A DNA stretch of 64,000 nucleotides from Peribacillus sp. FSL H8-0477 (GCF_038002765.1 NZ_JBBODE010000001.1:496001-560000), one strand, 5' to 3'. Shown: positions 16,553-26,571, numbered from the stretch's first letter. A program made the numbers and translations. The notes: a model not told the origin generated them from the letters alone.

Positions 16553-18127
16553 TTATTTACTTACTCTTGACGTTAATTTTCCTTGTGTAAATAACAAGAG
16601 GTAATCGTATCCGCCTGCTTTTGAATCTGTTCCTGACATATTGAACCCGCCAAACGGCTGCGCACCGACTAATGCTCCTGTACACTTTTTATTAATGTAT
16701 AAATTGCCACAGTGCATATGATCAAGCGCAAATGAAATTCGTTCTTCATTTTCAGAGAAATAAGCACCCGTCAGACCGTAATCTGTATCGTTATAGATGG
16801 CAATAGCTTCCTGCCAATCCTTTGCCTTAGCAAGGGCTAAAACAGGTCCGAAAATCTCTTCTTGCATAATACGCGCTTTAGGATCAACATCCGCAAAAAC
16901 AGTTGGTTGAATGTAATAGCCATTGCCATCTGCTTTATTTCCACCGTTAAGCAATCTGCCTTCTCCCTTGCCGATTTCGATATAGCTCATTACTTTGTCA
17001 AAAGACTTCTGATCGATAACCGGTCCAACAGGATAATTTTCGGCTGGAGCACCTACCTCTAATTCACTCACTAATGAAGTAACTTTTTCAACCACCTGAT
17101 CATACACAGACTCTACGATGATGGCGCGTGATCCGGCTGAACATTTTTGGCCTTGGTAACCAAAAGCTGATGCAACAATTGCTTTTGCTGCCGCATCTAA
17201 ATCGGATGTTTCATCCACAACCACTCCGTCTTTCCCACCCATTTCAGCAATGACTCGCTTCAGCCAAATCTGACCTGGCTGTACTTTAGACGCCCGCTCA
17301 TAAATTCGACAGCCAACGGCACGAGAGCCCGTGAATGAGATAAACCGTGTTTTAGGATGTTCAACCAGGTATTCTCCTACCTCAATTCCATCCCCTGGCA
17401 CATAGTTTAATACTCCATCAGGAAGCCCAACTTCTTTCATCAGCTCGACGAACTTCGCTGCAATGACTGGAGCAGAATCTGCCGGCTTCAGAATGACCGT
17501 ATTTCCAGACACAATTGCCGCTACCGTTGTACCTGCCATTATGGCCAGCGGGAAGTTGAAAGGAGAAATAATTACGCCTACCCCAAGAGGAATGTACGTC
17601 ATTTGATTATTTTCCCCTTCAATTTTTGTAAGCGGGCGATGAATACTTGTTTCACTAAGACGAATCATCTCTCTCGCATAAAACTCAAAGAAATCAATTG
17701 CTTCAGCCGTATCAGCATCAGCCTCCGCCCAGTTCTTCCCAGTTTCTAAAACTAATAGGCTAGAAAATTCATGTTTGCGCTCTCTTAACAAAGCGGCTGC
17801 CCTAACTAAGTAGTCTGCACGCTCAGAAGCCGGTACCTTCTTCCAACTCCCAAAGGCTTCTAATGCCACGTTCATGGCTGAATCAACTATTTCACTAGTT
17901 CCCTTGCTGACCTTACCGATGATTTGATCAATATTACCTGGATTGATTGAGATGATTTTTTCATCAGTCGAAATCTTCTCACTGCCTATGTATAAAGGAA
18001 TTTCACGTCCCAGTTCCTTTGAGACTTTCGCTAATGCATGTTCCATTGCCTGTTTATTTTCATTCGTAGAAAAATTTGTGAATGGCTCATTCTTAAATTC
18101 TGAAAGTTTTTTAGCTGTTGTAGTCAT
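16553..18127 (-). CDS. Aldehyde dehydrogenase, L-glutamate gamma-semialdehyde (P5C) dehydrogenase-like
   Basis: A 524-residue aldehyde dehydrogenase close in length and motifs to RocA/PutC: NEPFTNFS at the start, SPFNFPLAI near 188, AEMGGKD (catalytic Glu region) near 293, GQKCSAGSR (catalytic Cys) near 326 and [15 protein letters not shown] near 497. The likely reaction is oxidation of glutamate semialdehyde to glutamate in proline/arginine breakdown, but no proline dehydrogenase or arginase gene is near. It diverges from an XRE-cupin regulator, which probably controls it. Confidence 0.85.
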   Translation of the reverse strand: MTTTAKKLSEFKNEPFTNFSTNENKQAMEHALAKVSKELGREIPLYIGSEKISTDEKIISINPGNIDQIIGKVSKGTSEIVDSAMNVALEAFGSWKKVPASERADYLVRAAALLRERKHEFSSLLVLETGKNWAEADADTAEAIDFFEFYAREMIRLSETSIHRPLTKIEGENNQMTYIPLGVGVIISPFNFPLAIMAGTTVAAIVSGNTVILKPADSAPVIAAKFVELMKEVGLPDGVLNYVPGDGIEVGEYLVEHPKTRFISFTGSRAVGCRIYERASKVQPGQIWLKRVIAEMGGKDGVVVDETSDLDAAAKAIVASAFGYQGQKCSAGSRAIIVESVYDQVVEKVTSLVSELEVGAPAENYPVGPVIDQKSFDKVMSYIEIGKGEGRLLNGGNKADGNGYYIQPTVFADVDPKARIMQEEIFGPVLALAKAKDWQEAIAIYNDTDYGLTGAYFSENEERISFALDHMHCGNLYINKKCTGALVGAQPFGGFNMSGTDSKAGGYDYLLLFTQGKLTSRVSK

Positions 18128-18294
18128 AATTATCTCTCCCTACTAACTGTTTTTTATCTAAAATTGAAGTGTCACTTTAATTTTTCCCTTGTTAATGATA
18201 TATTATGGATGATTAAGAAAAATCAGTCAATAGTTTTATAAACATTTTTTTCTACTACTTACATTATTTTTACAAAAGACAAAGGGGAATACAT

Positions 18295-18843
18295 ATGGCT
18301 CACCAAATAGGAGAATCTTTAAAACGTCTCCGTCGCGAACAAAAAAAAACTCTCAAACAGATTGCCGAGAAAACGGGTCTATCCATTAGTTTTCTCTCTC
18401 AAGTGGAACGGTTAAAATCTTCTGTGACCATTGAATCATTAACAAAAATTGCTGAGTCCCTGAATGTCAGCCCCACGTATTTTTTCAGTGACAATGACCA
18501 TCCCAGAAGTGTGATCCGAAGAAAGACACCTAACGATCAAGTTGATTTTCAACAATCCAGGTTCAGCTATCAAAGTTTAGCAGGCGACATACCGAATCCC
18601 GATTTTGAACCGATGATTGTTACCGTCCTCCCTAATCAAGAGCAGGTACATACCTTCACCCATAATGGACAAGAATTCATCTACGTACTATCTGGTGTGC
18701 TAACCGTCATGTATGAAGAGGAAGAGGTCGATCTTACTCCAGGAGACAGTTTTCATGTTGAATCTTCTAAACCTCACAATTGGTATAACCGAACAGATGA
18801 TGTCGTAAAAATGGTTTATGTCCGTTCACACTCTTTTGAGTAA
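18295..18843 (+). CDS. XRE-family regulator with cupin sensor domain
   Basis: A 182-residue protein: an N-terminal HTH_3 domain (residues 7-62; KQIAEKTGLSISFLSQVER) and a C-terminal cupin_2 domain (about 105-178; HTFTHNGQEFIYVLSGVLTV, then PGDSFHVESSKPHNWYN). Such regulators sense small metabolites through the cupin pocket. AAAGGGG lies upstream of ATG. The 167-base gap to the divergent aldehyde dehydrogenase gene holds both promoters, making that gene the natural target; the inducer could be proline, an amine or an aldehyde, by inference only. Confidence 0.88.
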   Translation: MAHQIGESLKRLRREQKKTLKQIAEKTGLSISFLSQVERLKSSVTIESLTKIAESLNVSPTYFFSDNDHPRSVIRRKTPNDQVDFQQSRFSYQSLAGDIPNPDFEPMIVTVLPNQEQVHTFTHNGQEFIYVLSGVLTVMYEEEEVDLTPGDSFHVESSKPHNWYNRTDDVVKMVYVRSHSFE

Positions 18844-18850
18844 ATAAACA

Positions 18851-18878
18851 AAGACCGACAAGCAAAATTGTCGGTCTT
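18851..18878. terminator. Hairpin terminator
   Basis: AAGACCGACAA (18851-18861) pairs with TTGTCGGTCTT (18868-18878). Lies between convergent genes. Confidence 0.75.
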
Positions 18879-18895
18879 ACTAACATATGTATGAT

Positions 18896-19546
18896 TTATT
18901 GCGTGAATAATTCCTTAAGCTTTTCCTGCTCATAATTTTTAATGAGTATGTATCGCTGCAGTCCTTTTGTATTTGCTACCGCAAGCTCCGAAAATTTATA
19001 GGCTTCTAAGTAATTGCCTTCCTTGAGGTTAATCTCCACTTCAATGGCATCTTTATACCATTGTTTTTTAATCCGCTCCTTTAGGAATCGAGCAGTATTT
19101 AATTGACCTTCCTCAACCGAAATTAACGCATCATAATAATGCTTCACGTCCATCGGCTTCAATTCAGCTAAATACTCCTTCGCTTGTTCTGGATTTCCTT
19201 TATAAAGATGATAGATGGTCTGCAACTGAGCTTTTCCAGGTATAGATTTTACTTTTGACATCGTAAGGGTAAAGGAAACCTCTACCTCCTCATTATGTCT
19301 ATTGGCTAACGCATAGTAAAACGCATACATCGGCTTTTTCTTATTCGCAAGTAAATACGCTTCCACCTGATTCATATTTTCCGTAAAGAAGACAGGATAC
19401 AGCTTAATGTATAGGAAAAACAAAGCAAATGGAATCACCGTTACCAAGAACATCCAAAGTGGATAATCAAAATAGCCATATGCTCCCCCGATAAGAAGCG
19501 CAATCGTATACAACAAAATATTCTGCTTGATGGTAAAACCCTCCAT
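18896..19546 (-). CDS. Membrane-anchored helical-repeat protein, uncharacterised
   Basis: A 216-residue protein with two adjacent hydrophobic segments (about 10-27 and 31-50), then a long helical cytosolic part resembling TPR-type repeats (AYYALANRHNEEVEV, YHLYKGNPEQAKEYLAEL, INLKEGNYLEAYKFSELAV). Similar membrane-plus-TPR proteins occur singly in Bacillus genomes with no assigned role. It may be a scaffold. No operon partner is evident. Confidence 0.65.
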   Translation of the reverse strand: MEGFTIKQNILLYTIALLIGGAYGYFDYPLWMFLVTVIPFALFFLYIKLYPVFFTENMNQVEAYLLANKKKPMYAFYYALANRHNEEVEVSFTLTMSKVKSIPGKAQLQTIYHLYKGNPEQAKEYLAELKPMDVKHYYDALISVEEGQLNTARFLKERIKKQWYKDAIEVEINLKEGNYLEAYKFSELAVANTKGLQRYILIKNYEQEKLKELFTQ

Positions 19547-19616
19547 AAATCGATATATCTCCTAGTATAGCAAACTCACTTCTAGAAAAAAATGATAAAT
19601 TATCCTAAAAAATGAA

Positions 19617-20180
19617 TCAGTCAGCTAACATACGATACCGATTACTTCCTGGAAGCCGCTTAATTTCCTTCCAAGCCTGAATGGCATCCTTTTGCGTTTT
19701 TCCCTTATTCCTGTGATCAGCAAAAAAATCACGGATAAACGTATTATACTCAAACTGAGGAGGAATCTCTTTTTGATAGGATTTGTCCATTTTCCGTTCG
19801 ACCTCCTGATACCAAGCCTCCACTACATCACGATAGCTTTTACCAACATTCCCTTTAAAATAGGATTGTATATACGTTGAAAAATGAAATCCAGGGATGA
19901 CAGACGAAAAAAAAGCCCGCACATCCTGGCTGCAGCGATGCCCTTCCGTAATAACCGTGTCTAGGCTAAGCACCTCATGTTTAACCATTCTCACCTTTTT
20001 CACAGCCGGCTTTCTTCTCTCACCCGTTTCAAGAAAAATAGCGACTCGCTCGGCTAACTCGCCCTTCGAACCAGCAGGACTCAATTCATGCTCCCGGCAA
20101 AACTCCTGCAGCTCCGTCTTAAGAAAATAGTAATTCCGAAAGTCTTCAAATGCCATATTACGATCAAGTACAGGCCGCAA
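19617..20180 (-). CDS. SAP-domain protein with DUF6434-like region
   Basis: A 187-residue basic protein. Residues about 15-55 form a SAP-like helix-hairpin motif (LKTELQEFCREHELSPAGSK, then GELAERVAIFL), a nucleic-acid binding fold. The rest contains two related units, FHFSTYIQSYFKGNVGKSYR and FEYNTFIRDFFADHRNKGKT, each followed by a helix with AW (VEAW, IQAW), which fits DUF6434. Probably DNA- or RNA-binding; role unknown. Confidence 0.7.
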   Translation of the reverse strand: MRPVLDRNMAFEDFRNYYFLKTELQEFCREHELSPAGSKGELAERVAIFLETGERRKPAVKKVRMVKHEVLSLDTVITEGHRCSQDVRAFFSSVIPGFHFSTYIQSYFKGNVGKSYRDVVEAWYQEVERKMDKSYQKEIPPQFEYNTFIRDFFADHRNKGKTQKDAIQAWKEIKRLPGSNRYRMLAD

Positions 20181-20275
20181 ACAACCGCCTCCTTTATTTG
20201 GTATTTATTTCATTATAGAACGAACGTTCCTTAAAAGCTATTTATGGACAAAGAAAAAGAGATGCTCACTGCATC

Positions 20276-20433
20276 TCTCAGACTTTAGAGAAACTCGGGT
20301 AATATCTTTAAAATCGAGATGTTGATTTCCATTCCAGGCGCTTTGCTTTCCACGGGCGGGCGGTGAGCCGCATCAATCTTACCCTCCTGCGGGGTCTCAC
20401 CTGGCCCGCTGTTCCCGCAGGAGTCTTCACGCC
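20276..20433. repeat. GC-rich intergenic repeat, copy 2
   Basis: Second copy of the element at 4262-4448. It has the same 5' tag (CTCAGACT, AAACTCGGGT) and the same core with the 10-bp inverted repeat CTCCTGCGGG/CCCGCAGGAG. Compared with copy 1 it lacks the right arm of the 18-bp terminator stem, leaving about 35 bases missing between tag and core. It lies upstream of the SAP-domain gene. Confidence 0.8.
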
Positions 20434-20511
20434 TTTCACTTCAATCAACTGACTTTCTAAACTTAAAAGTAAAAAGCCAATTTATAAATGATATAGAATT
20501 CCAAGGTGATA

Positions 20512-20598
20512 AGGAGTATTTTCGAAAACCATCTAGAAATGGTAACAATAGACCAACTTGTTCCCCCGGCCTATTTGATCCGAAAAATGCAAAAGAGG
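20512..20598 (+). pseudogene. Remnant of a transposase N-terminus (IS1182-like)
   Basis: The plus-strand frame reads EYFENHLEMVTIDQLVPPAY and then LIRKMQKR. The block 'MVxIDQLVPxxxLxRK' is the characteristic N-terminus of IS1182-type transposases. The frame then runs into a terminator and no further transposase sequence follows. No terminal inverted repeats were found. It is a decayed insertion-sequence scar beside the GC-rich repeat. Confidence 0.45.
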
Positions 20599-20628
20599 TT
20601 TAGAATGAAACCATTCCAAACCTCTTTT
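20591..20628. terminator. Bidirectional terminator after the peptide gene
   Basis: AAAAGAGGTTTAGAATG (20591-20607) pairs almost perfectly with CATTCCAAACCTCTTTT (20612-20628). On the minus strand it is the likely end of the regulator-propeptide operon. Confidence 0.75.
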
Positions 20629-20681
20629 GTCTACAAACTGAAAGATGCCTATTGCATCGCTGGTTTTCTAGTAATTTTGGA

Positions 20682-20849
20682 TTAATGTGGACGACCTGTT
20701 TCGGCATCAGCATATGGACTAATCAAGCCAGATCCTGGTAAAACGCTATGTGGTCTTGTAGTTTCCGATTCTGCAGCCTTAGCAATTGTTGTTGCAGAAA
20801 AAGAAAGTGAAATAATAGCAAACAAAGTAATAATAAGACGTTTTTTCAT
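20682..20849 (-). CDS. Exported signalling propeptide of an RNPP system (candidate)
   Basis: A 55-residue peptide. Residues 1-25 are a Sec signal peptide (KKR, a hydrophobic core, then a likely cleavage after AKA). The mature part begins AESETTRPHSVLPGSG and ends GLISPYADAETGRPH. The gene starts five bases after the stop codon of the HTH-TPR regulator, and its AAGGAG ribosome site lies inside the regulator's last codons, so the two are translated together. This is the layout of NprR-NprX, PlcR-PapR and Rap-Phr pairs, in which a short C-terminal piece of the exported peptide is re-imported and binds the TPR domain. The peptide sequence itself matches none that I know. Confidence 0.75.
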   Translation of the reverse strand: MKKRLIITLFAIISLSFSATTIAKAAESETTRPHSVLPGSGLISPYADAETGRPH

Positions 20850-20854
20850 ATTAA

Positions 20855-22132
20855 TTACAACTCCTTGTGTATTTTTTTTGTAGCATGTAGATCCATACTT
20901 TGTATCTGAAAAGCTTTTTTATATTGTTTTCTTTCAATATAAAACTCAGTAAATTCTTTACTAATAGACTTTAGATTTTTCCAATCTTCATTATCATAAA
21001 AATAACTTATACTTTTATTCATCAACTGCTCATATTGTTCATATTGTTGATTAAACCTATGCAACTGAGCTTCTAGTATTGAAAGATGCGTGAAATCAGA
21101 ATCTGTTTTACAAGTACTTTTTGTTTCCTCTATTTCAGAGTTCAATAATTCAAAGTCTTTATTTCTCACGTATATTTCTAATTTAGCCCTATAGGAATTA
21201 AAAAGGGTTTCATGATTTTGCCTCTTTTTTATTACAATACAACGATCTAAAATTTCTAAAGCCTCTTTCCCTAAATTCTGTTCAATTTTTAAAAGAGCTA
21301 AATTATGAAGCAAAATAGGGTACATTCTGACGGACTCATTTTCATCTAAAATATCAAACCCATTATTAAGATATTCTTCAGTCTTAATCAAATCTTTTTT
21401 TTCTTTGTAAAGAAGACCAATTAAATTATAGCAATCTGCCGTTTTTACCCAGTCATGCAAGTTCAAATACAGGTCTTTTGCTTTAATTGAGTATTCTAGT
21501 GCTTCTGTATATTCATAAAGATAATACAAAGACAACGCAATATTAAAAGTTAAACGTGCTTTTAACTTTGGATCGGTAGTCAATGTTATTGTTTTACGAA
21601 AATTATGAATGCTTTCTTCGTAGTTCTTTTTAATGTAATGAATTAAGCCGGTTACATAAAAGTACTTTTCGCGTATTTCGGCACTGAGCATGTATACCTG
21701 ACTTGGATCCACATAATTAACTACTTTATTATTGTAGAGCTGATTGGCATCCTCAATTCGGTTTGCATTGATTAAATCGAGAATTCGCAGCAAGCTGAAA
21801 TATAGTTCTTGATTTAAGGAAGGGATAAATTCAAACTTCGATTCATTTTCATGATAGAAGCTCTCAATCTGTGCCAGCTCGCCCCCTTCAATAATTCTTT
21901 GATATTCTTTTAGCAGAACAGCTAGGTCCGGATCATCAATATGTATATCTTCAAAGTAAGTGTACGGGACAGCCAATCGATCTGCTAGTAAGTATAGTAT
22001 ATCCTGAGAAGGTACAAATCGACCACCCTCAATATTGCTGAAATGTGAAGTGGAGATGATTCCATGACCTACTTGATCCTGAGATTTCTCACTTCTTTTC
22101 CTCATTTCTTTTAATCTTTTGCCGATATGCAA
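20855..22132 (-). CDS. RNPP-family HTH-TPR quorum-sensing regulator (NprR/PlcR-like)
   Basis: About 425 residues, the length of NprR. Residues 1-60 are an XRE-type HTH (IGKRLKEMRKRSEKSQDQVG, then STSHFSNIEGGRFVPSQDIL). From about 95 to the end are helical TPR repeats (YYLYEYTEALEYSIKAKDLY, CYNLIGLLYKEKKDLIKTEE, LALLKIEQNLGKEALEILDR). TTG at 22132 is preferred over ATG at 22141, because AAGGGG lies eight bases before the TTG but touches the ATG. It is coupled to the propeptide gene downstream. Its targets are not adjacent; nearby regulated genes cannot be named from sequence. Confidence 0.88.
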   Translation of the reverse strand: MHIGKRLKEMRKRSEKSQDQVGHGIISTSHFSNIEGGRFVPSQDILYLLADRLAVPYTYFEDIHIDDPDLAVLLKEYQRIIEGGELAQIESFYHENESKFEFIPSLNQELYFSLLRILDLINANRIEDANQLYNNKVVNYVDPSQVYMLSAEIREKYFYVTGLIHYIKKNYEESIHNFRKTITLTTDPKLKARLTFNIALSLYYLYEYTEALEYSIKAKDLYLNLHDWVKTADCYNLIGLLYKEKKDLIKTEEYLNNGFDILDENESVRMYPILLHNLALLKIEQNLGKEALEILDRCIVIKKRQNHETLFNSYRAKLEIYVRNKDFELLNSEIEETKSTCKTDSDFTHLSILEAQLHRFNQQYEQYEQLMNKSISYFYDNEDWKNLKSISKEFTEFYIERKQYKKAFQIQSMDLHATKKIHKEL

Positions 22133-22403
22133 ACATTCCATCCCCTTGTTAAGGTTATCCCGAATCTATCTCTATTATTATGTTTTTTGTATTTTTGCTT
22201 TCTGTTTGCTTCTGGCTTTGCTAGAATTCTATTACAAAAAATGAGAATTTTCAATAATTTCCAGATTTATTTGTGTAAATTCACATCTTTTGTATCATTT
22301 TTTACCCATTTCACAAAAGAAATCTGGTGTAGAAAGAATTCTATTCTTTTATCGGAATAAGTCTTAACAAGTTTACAAGAATGGTGAAATTACCTAAGCT
22401 ATT

Positions 22404-23234
22404 TTATAAATCACTTGGCATACTAGCTTGTTCCACTACGTGAACATTCCAAGTAATAATCGTCGTACTGTCTCTCACATGATGCTCCTGAATGGTAGAG
22501 AGCATCTTAATTACGGCTATATCAGCTGATATCTCCATTAAGGCATGATAGATTGCCTCCGATTCAGCATAAGGCTCCCCTGGACATTCTGTCAGCCCGT
22601 CGGTGGTTAAAAAAATCTGATTGCTGCCCGTTCTTAATTCCCGAGTTCCTCTGGTAAAACAGGGCACAGGCTGGTCAAAGGTATTCACTTGTCCAATCCA
22701 TTCATAAAATTGCCGCTCATTCAGTAAATATTGACCCAAGTCTGCTAGTTCTGGATGCAGAAGATACAACATACAGTCTCCCACTGACAGCCACCAAACA
22801 TATTTTTCTTTTCTTACCACGAATAAGCAGGCGGTTTCCCCCTTCACTTCTCGGCACGCTTGTAAAAAGTCATGGTTTTGAAGAACTGTTAATATGTGCT
22901 CCTCTATTTGTTTGAGTGCAACGGGGCTTGACTGGGAAAGGATAGTTTTCACGTTCATTTGTTCTTGCTGAAAACGATTAACGATAAGCGCTGCACTATC
23001 TGCTGAATAATGCGCATCAAGCACCATTGCAAATTCCCACTCTTGTTGGACATCCGCCCAAACGATACAGCCATCTTCGTTTTTATATGCTCCAGCAGCC
23101 GAATTTCCGCCAAACCGCCCCACTGTTACCTGATTCACCTGTACAACACTTACTTCATCCACAAAAGGATGTTCGCATCCAACCCAGCCTAATGTATTCA
23201 TGCTAACTGGCCCTGCCTCTCTATATTTCCACAT
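22404..23234 (-). CDS. PP2C-family protein phosphatase, divergent
   Basis: A 276-residue PP2C-like (PPM) phosphatase. Motifs in order: KNEDG (near 52), VLDAHYS in place of the usual DGHGG (near 72), TACLFVV, LSVGDCMLYLL (near 149), LTTDGLTE (near 210) and RDSTTIITW in place of the usual DNxT (near 253). The metal-binding aspartates are kept, so Mn-dependent Ser/Thr phosphatase activity is plausible, but the changed DGHGG and DN motifs mark a divergent branch. No partner kinase is nearby. Start choice uncertain by a few codons. Confidence 0.78.
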   Translation of the reverse strand: MWKYREAGPVSMNTLGWVGCEHPFVDEVSVVQVNQVTVGRFGGNSAAGAYKNEDGCIVWADVQQEWEFAMVLDAHYSADSAALIVNRFQQEQMNVKTILSQSSPVALKQIEEHILTVLQNHDFLQACREVKGETACLFVVRKEKYVWWLSVGDCMLYLLHPELADLGQYLLNERQFYEWIGQVNTFDQPVPCFTRGTRELRTGSNQIFLTTDGLTECPGEPYAESEAIYHALMEISADIAVIKMLSTIQEHHVRDSTTIITWNVHVVEQASMPSDL

Positions 23235-23341
23235 ACTTAGTACAGATAAAAAGTCTTTGATTTTATATCTCCCTTACTTGTTGTCAAAAATTATAGTATA
23301 AAAAGTAATAAAATGGTATTTTTTTGACGTAGATCACTCCA

Positions 23342-23375
23342 AAAAAGACATGGAATGGCAGCTCCATGTCTTTTT
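23342..23375 (-). terminator. Terminator after the chemoreceptor gene
   Basis: AAAAAGACATGGA (23342-23354) pairs with TCCATGTCTTTTT (23363-23375). Confidence 0.85.
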
Positions 23376-23383
23376 ATCTACAC

Positions 23384-25462
23384 TTATTTTTTGATAATAA
23401 ATTCTTTTAACGTTAGTTCTAATTCCTTAATTAATTCGTTTACGTTTTGTGTATATTGAGCTAGCTCATTAGATGATGCTGCTTGTTCCTCCATCGAGGA
23501 TGCAATTTCTTCTGAGGCTGCTGTGGTTTGTTGAGATACGGCTGTTATTTCATCAATCATAGTCATAACTGTTTTCTTTTGCTCATTTAGCATGTTGATT
23601 GTTTCTGTCTCTTTATTTATAGATTGCGATATCTGTATGACGGAAGTCTCGAGCTCAACCATCGAATCTCTTACAGTAAGGACGGCACTCTTTTGATCCA
23701 TACTGATTTGGTTGGTTTCATTCGTTGTTTTCAACAGGTCCTCTGTATCTGATAAAACACTATTAATAATGTTTTGAATATCAATCGTTGCCTTCTTGGA
23801 ATCATCAGCAAGCGTACGTACTTCATTTGCTACGACTGCAAATCCCTTTCCATGTTCCCCGGCTCTTGCAGCCTCAATGGATGCATTTAGAGATAATAGG
23901 TTGGTCTGCTCTGCAATTTGAGAAATGGCATGAGTCACATTTGAAATCGTTTTTGATTTTTCTACTAGACTTGTACTCATATGTGTAACAGATTTGAAAG
24001 CCGCTTCTAATTTTTGATAAGAAGTTTCTAGTCTATCTACTTGTTCTTTCCCCGTTTCTAACTTTCTAGAAGCGGATTGTAACACGGATTGAGTCTGATT
24101 AGATTGCTCCATTAACTCATCCATTTCGTTGCTTAGTTCTCGAATGGCATTTGCACCCTGCTCAACTTGTTCTGATTGATTGGCTGCTCCTATAGCAATT
24201 TCTTCAATTGAACGTGAAACCTCAGAAATCGCTGTACTACTTTCAGCAGCAATAACACTTAATCCATTTGTTGCTTTTGTAACAGACTGTGTATTTACGT
24301 TAACTTTTTTAATGAGTCCCCTCAATCTGCTTAGCATGGCATTATAACTCACCGATAGATCGCCAAATTCATCATTCGCTTCATAGTGATATTCTGTCAC
24401 TAAATCTCCACTCGCTGTTTTGCCTATCACACCTTGTAGGTTAGCAATCATTTTTCTTAACACATTGGCCAAGAATAGCGCACATAACACGCCAAATAGT
24501 AAGCCAAATACTTCAGAATATAAGGCAGCTTGGCTAATTTCATTTAATTTAGAAGCGGCGATTTCATCAGAGGTAAACGATAACACTTTCCAATTCAATT
24601 CCGGCACTCTATTGACCTGACCGGTATACTCTATACCTGCCCATTTCAACGGTTGCGAAGTAATACTCTTCCCTTCATACATCTTCGTTACCCAATCAAA
24701 CTGTGAAGAAAATTGTTTCGAATCTGCTAATAAATTTTCAACACCTTCTACCGTCCCGCTGTTTTTAGGGTTGATATTCTTTCCGTCCATCCCCTCCATA
24801 AAGGAAGAAACAATAATTCCTTGTGAATCTAGAATGATCAACCGACTATTGGAATGGTCTTCAATATCTTTTCTTGTCTTGCCTATAGTGGAAAGATCGA
24901 CGTCATATCCTAATGCGCCAACCATTTTTCCTTCTAATCGGACTGGTGTCACAACAGATGTCATCATTTTTTGTGATGATTCATCCTTATAAACGTCCAT
25001 CCATCTTGTTTTTGGAGTCTCGGTTAACGCTTTATACGTTAAGGTCTCTCGCGCATCTTTGGCAAAGTCAATCGGCGGATACATCGTTAAACTGCCATCA
25101 TTTCCATCCATATAATAAGCGGAAATAAGATTTTTATTATTTGTTTGCACCGATTCTAGTAGGTCCGACATACGTTCTTTTGATGTAGAATCTATTTGAT
25201 CGGTGACAATATGAGCCAATTGCTCAAGCGAATTTTCGTAACTCTTCAAATCTAGGTTAATCTGAGCTGTCGCACTTTTTGCATAGCTAATATTAGCTGT
25301 TTTCGTATCTTCTTCAAATATGGATGACACCTTGATATATACGGAAGAGACAGATCCTACAAGCACGAGCAGAACGATAATACTAATAAAGAACATCCAT
25401 TTCAATCGAATAGATACCCTTTTTTTTCTCTTTTCCTTACTTTTTCGTTTTAACTTTTCCAA
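23384..25462 (-). CDS. Methyl-accepting chemotaxis protein with Cache sensor
   Basis: A 692-residue chemoreceptor. A very basic start ([19 protein letters not shown]) precedes transmembrane helix 1 (about 23-43). A dCache-type extracellular domain covers about 60-300 ([15 protein letters not shown], then [20 protein letters not shown]), with helix 2 near 312-335, HAMP at about 336-390 and the cytoplasmic signalling domain to the end. The highly conserved hairpin tip [19 protein letters not shown] is near 550. It senses a small ligand, often an amino acid or organic acid in this class, and controls CheA. The end NTFAN-type tail for CheR is absent. Confidence 0.93.
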   Translation of the reverse strand: MEKLKRKSKEKRKKRVSIRLKWMFFISIIVLLVLVGSVSSVYIKVSSIFEEDTKTANISYAKSATAQINLDLKSYENSLEQLAHIVTDQIDSTSKERMSDLLESVQTNNKNLISAYYMDGNDGSLTMYPPIDFAKDARETLTYKALTETPKTRWMDVYKDESSQKMMTSVVTPVRLEGKMVGALGYDVDLSTIGKTRKDIEDHSNSRLIILDSQGIIVSSFMEGMDGKNINPKNSGTVEGVENLLADSKQFSSQFDWVTKMYEGKSITSQPLKWAGIEYTGQVNRVPELNWKVLSFTSDEIAASKLNEISQAALYSEVFGLLFGVLCALFLANVLRKMIANLQGVIGKTASGDLVTEYHYEANDEFGDLSVSYNAMLSRLRGLIKKVNVNTQSVTKATNGLSVIAAESSTAISEVSRSIEEIAIGAANQSEQVEQGANAIRELSNEMDELMEQSNQTQSVLQSASRKLETGKEQVDRLETSYQKLEAAFKSVTHMSTSLVEKSKTISNVTHAISQIAEQTNLLSLNASIEAARAGEHGKGFAVVANEVRTLADDSKKATIDIQNIINSVLSDTEDLLKTTNETNQISMDQKSAVLTVRDSMVELETSVIQISQSINKETETINMLNEQKKTVMTMIDEITAVSQQTTAASEEIASSMEEQAASSNELAQYTQNVNELIKELELTLKEFIIKK

Positions 25463-25559
25463 TGGCTCCTGCTCCTTCTTTTCAACTTTAACGTGTACAA
25501 ATTATTATCGGTAAATAACTTTAAACTTTTAGTAATATTTAGGTTGTGTTTAAAAAAGG

Positions 25560-25584
25560 AAAAGGATCTTCATAGAAGACCCTT
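25560..25584 (-). terminator. Terminator after natK
   Basis: AGGATCTTC (25563-25571) pairs with GAAGACCCT (25575-25583) with one G-U pair. The minus-strand side is T-rich. Confidence 0.6.
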
Positions 25585-25596
25585 CACATTACTCAT

Positions 25597-26556
25597 TTAT
25601 GACCGGATTGCCGGTATTTTAATTTTTACAGTAAACGCTCCATCCTTATGAATATAGTCTAATAACCCGTGATGGCTGGAAACAACATCAGCGATGAGCT
25701 TTGTTCCAAGCCCTTCATGACCTATCCCCTTTGTAGTCTGTCCGTACCTTTTAAACAGTCCATCCAGAATATTAGCGGGAACTGGCAGACTCGTATTCTT
25801 ACAAATAAGCAAATATAAACCGCTTCGTTTATAAAATTGTAAGGAGAGCATTGCTTGTTCGTCATATACCTGCTGCCATTGCTCACAGGCATCCATGCTA
25901 TTCGACAAAAGGTTGCCAAGTAATATTACTATATCTTTGTCAGGCAGCGGCAAAGTAGATAGCGGAATGTCCAAATCATAAACCACATCAATTCCCGCTG
26001 TTTGTCCACGCCGGTACATTTGATGTAAAACACCTGCAACCGTACCCCGCTCCCCTTTAATCGATAGATTCGTCTCTTCATACCCTTCCACCAATTTATC
26101 TAGGTAGTGCTTTGCCTCTTTTGATTGATCAGATTCGAGCAAAAAGTGCACCGCCGATATATGTTTAAGAAAATCGTGCCGCTCACTCCTTACACGGCGA
26201 AAGGTCTCATTCATTTGAGTATGCTGTTCTTCGACCTGCCTTAATTCTTGAAGCAGAGGAGTGAGTTTTTTCACCATCATCCATCGGATAACTTCTATCC
26301 CGATGAACAAGATAAAAAACCAGTAAGTATTCACTAGTACATAAACGAATGATAAAAGTATCTGCAGAACAAATAAACTACTGTTGAGACTGTTTCCTAA
26401 TGTAGAAACATCTACTTGTCTTGTCTTAGCTAGATAACCAACCAACCCTATTACAACAATAGAAGTTAGATAGATTGGTATCTTGCTAAAAAGCATATGA
26501 AGGTGTACTACTCCTAAAATAGTAATCATCACCCAATAAAGAATAGACGATTTCAA
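25597..26556 (-). CDS. natK: Sensor histidine kinase NatK
   Basis: A 319-residue GHKL kinase, the size of B. subtilis NatK. Several N-terminal membrane segments occupy residues 1-95. The phosphoacceptor region is RSERHDFLKHISAVHFLLES near 123-142 (His128 and His132 are candidates). The ATP-binding fold has LLGNLLSNSMDACEQW (N box) near 220 and GHEGLGTKLI (G box) near 285. It lies 15 bases after natR in one operon. The pair stands divergent from natAB and by homology activates it in response to sodium, membrane or uncoupler stress. Confidence 0.88.
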   Translation of the reverse strand: MKSSILYWVMITILGVVHLHMLFSKIPIYLTSIVVIGLVGYLAKTRQVDVSTLGNSLNSSLFVLQILLSFVYVLVNTYWFFILFIGIEVIRWMMVKKLTPLLQELRQVEEQHTQMNETFRRVRSERHDFLKHISAVHFLLESDQSKEAKHYLDKLVEGYEETNLSIKGERGTVAGVLHQMYRRGQTAGIDVVYDLDIPLSTLPLPDKDIVILLGNLLSNSMDACEQWQQVYDEQAMLSLQFYKRSGLYLLICKNTSLPVPANILDGLFKRYGQTTKGIGHEGLGTKLIADVVSSHHGLLDYIHKDGAFTVKIKIPAIRS

Positions 26557-26571
26557 ATCAAATCCACCTTT

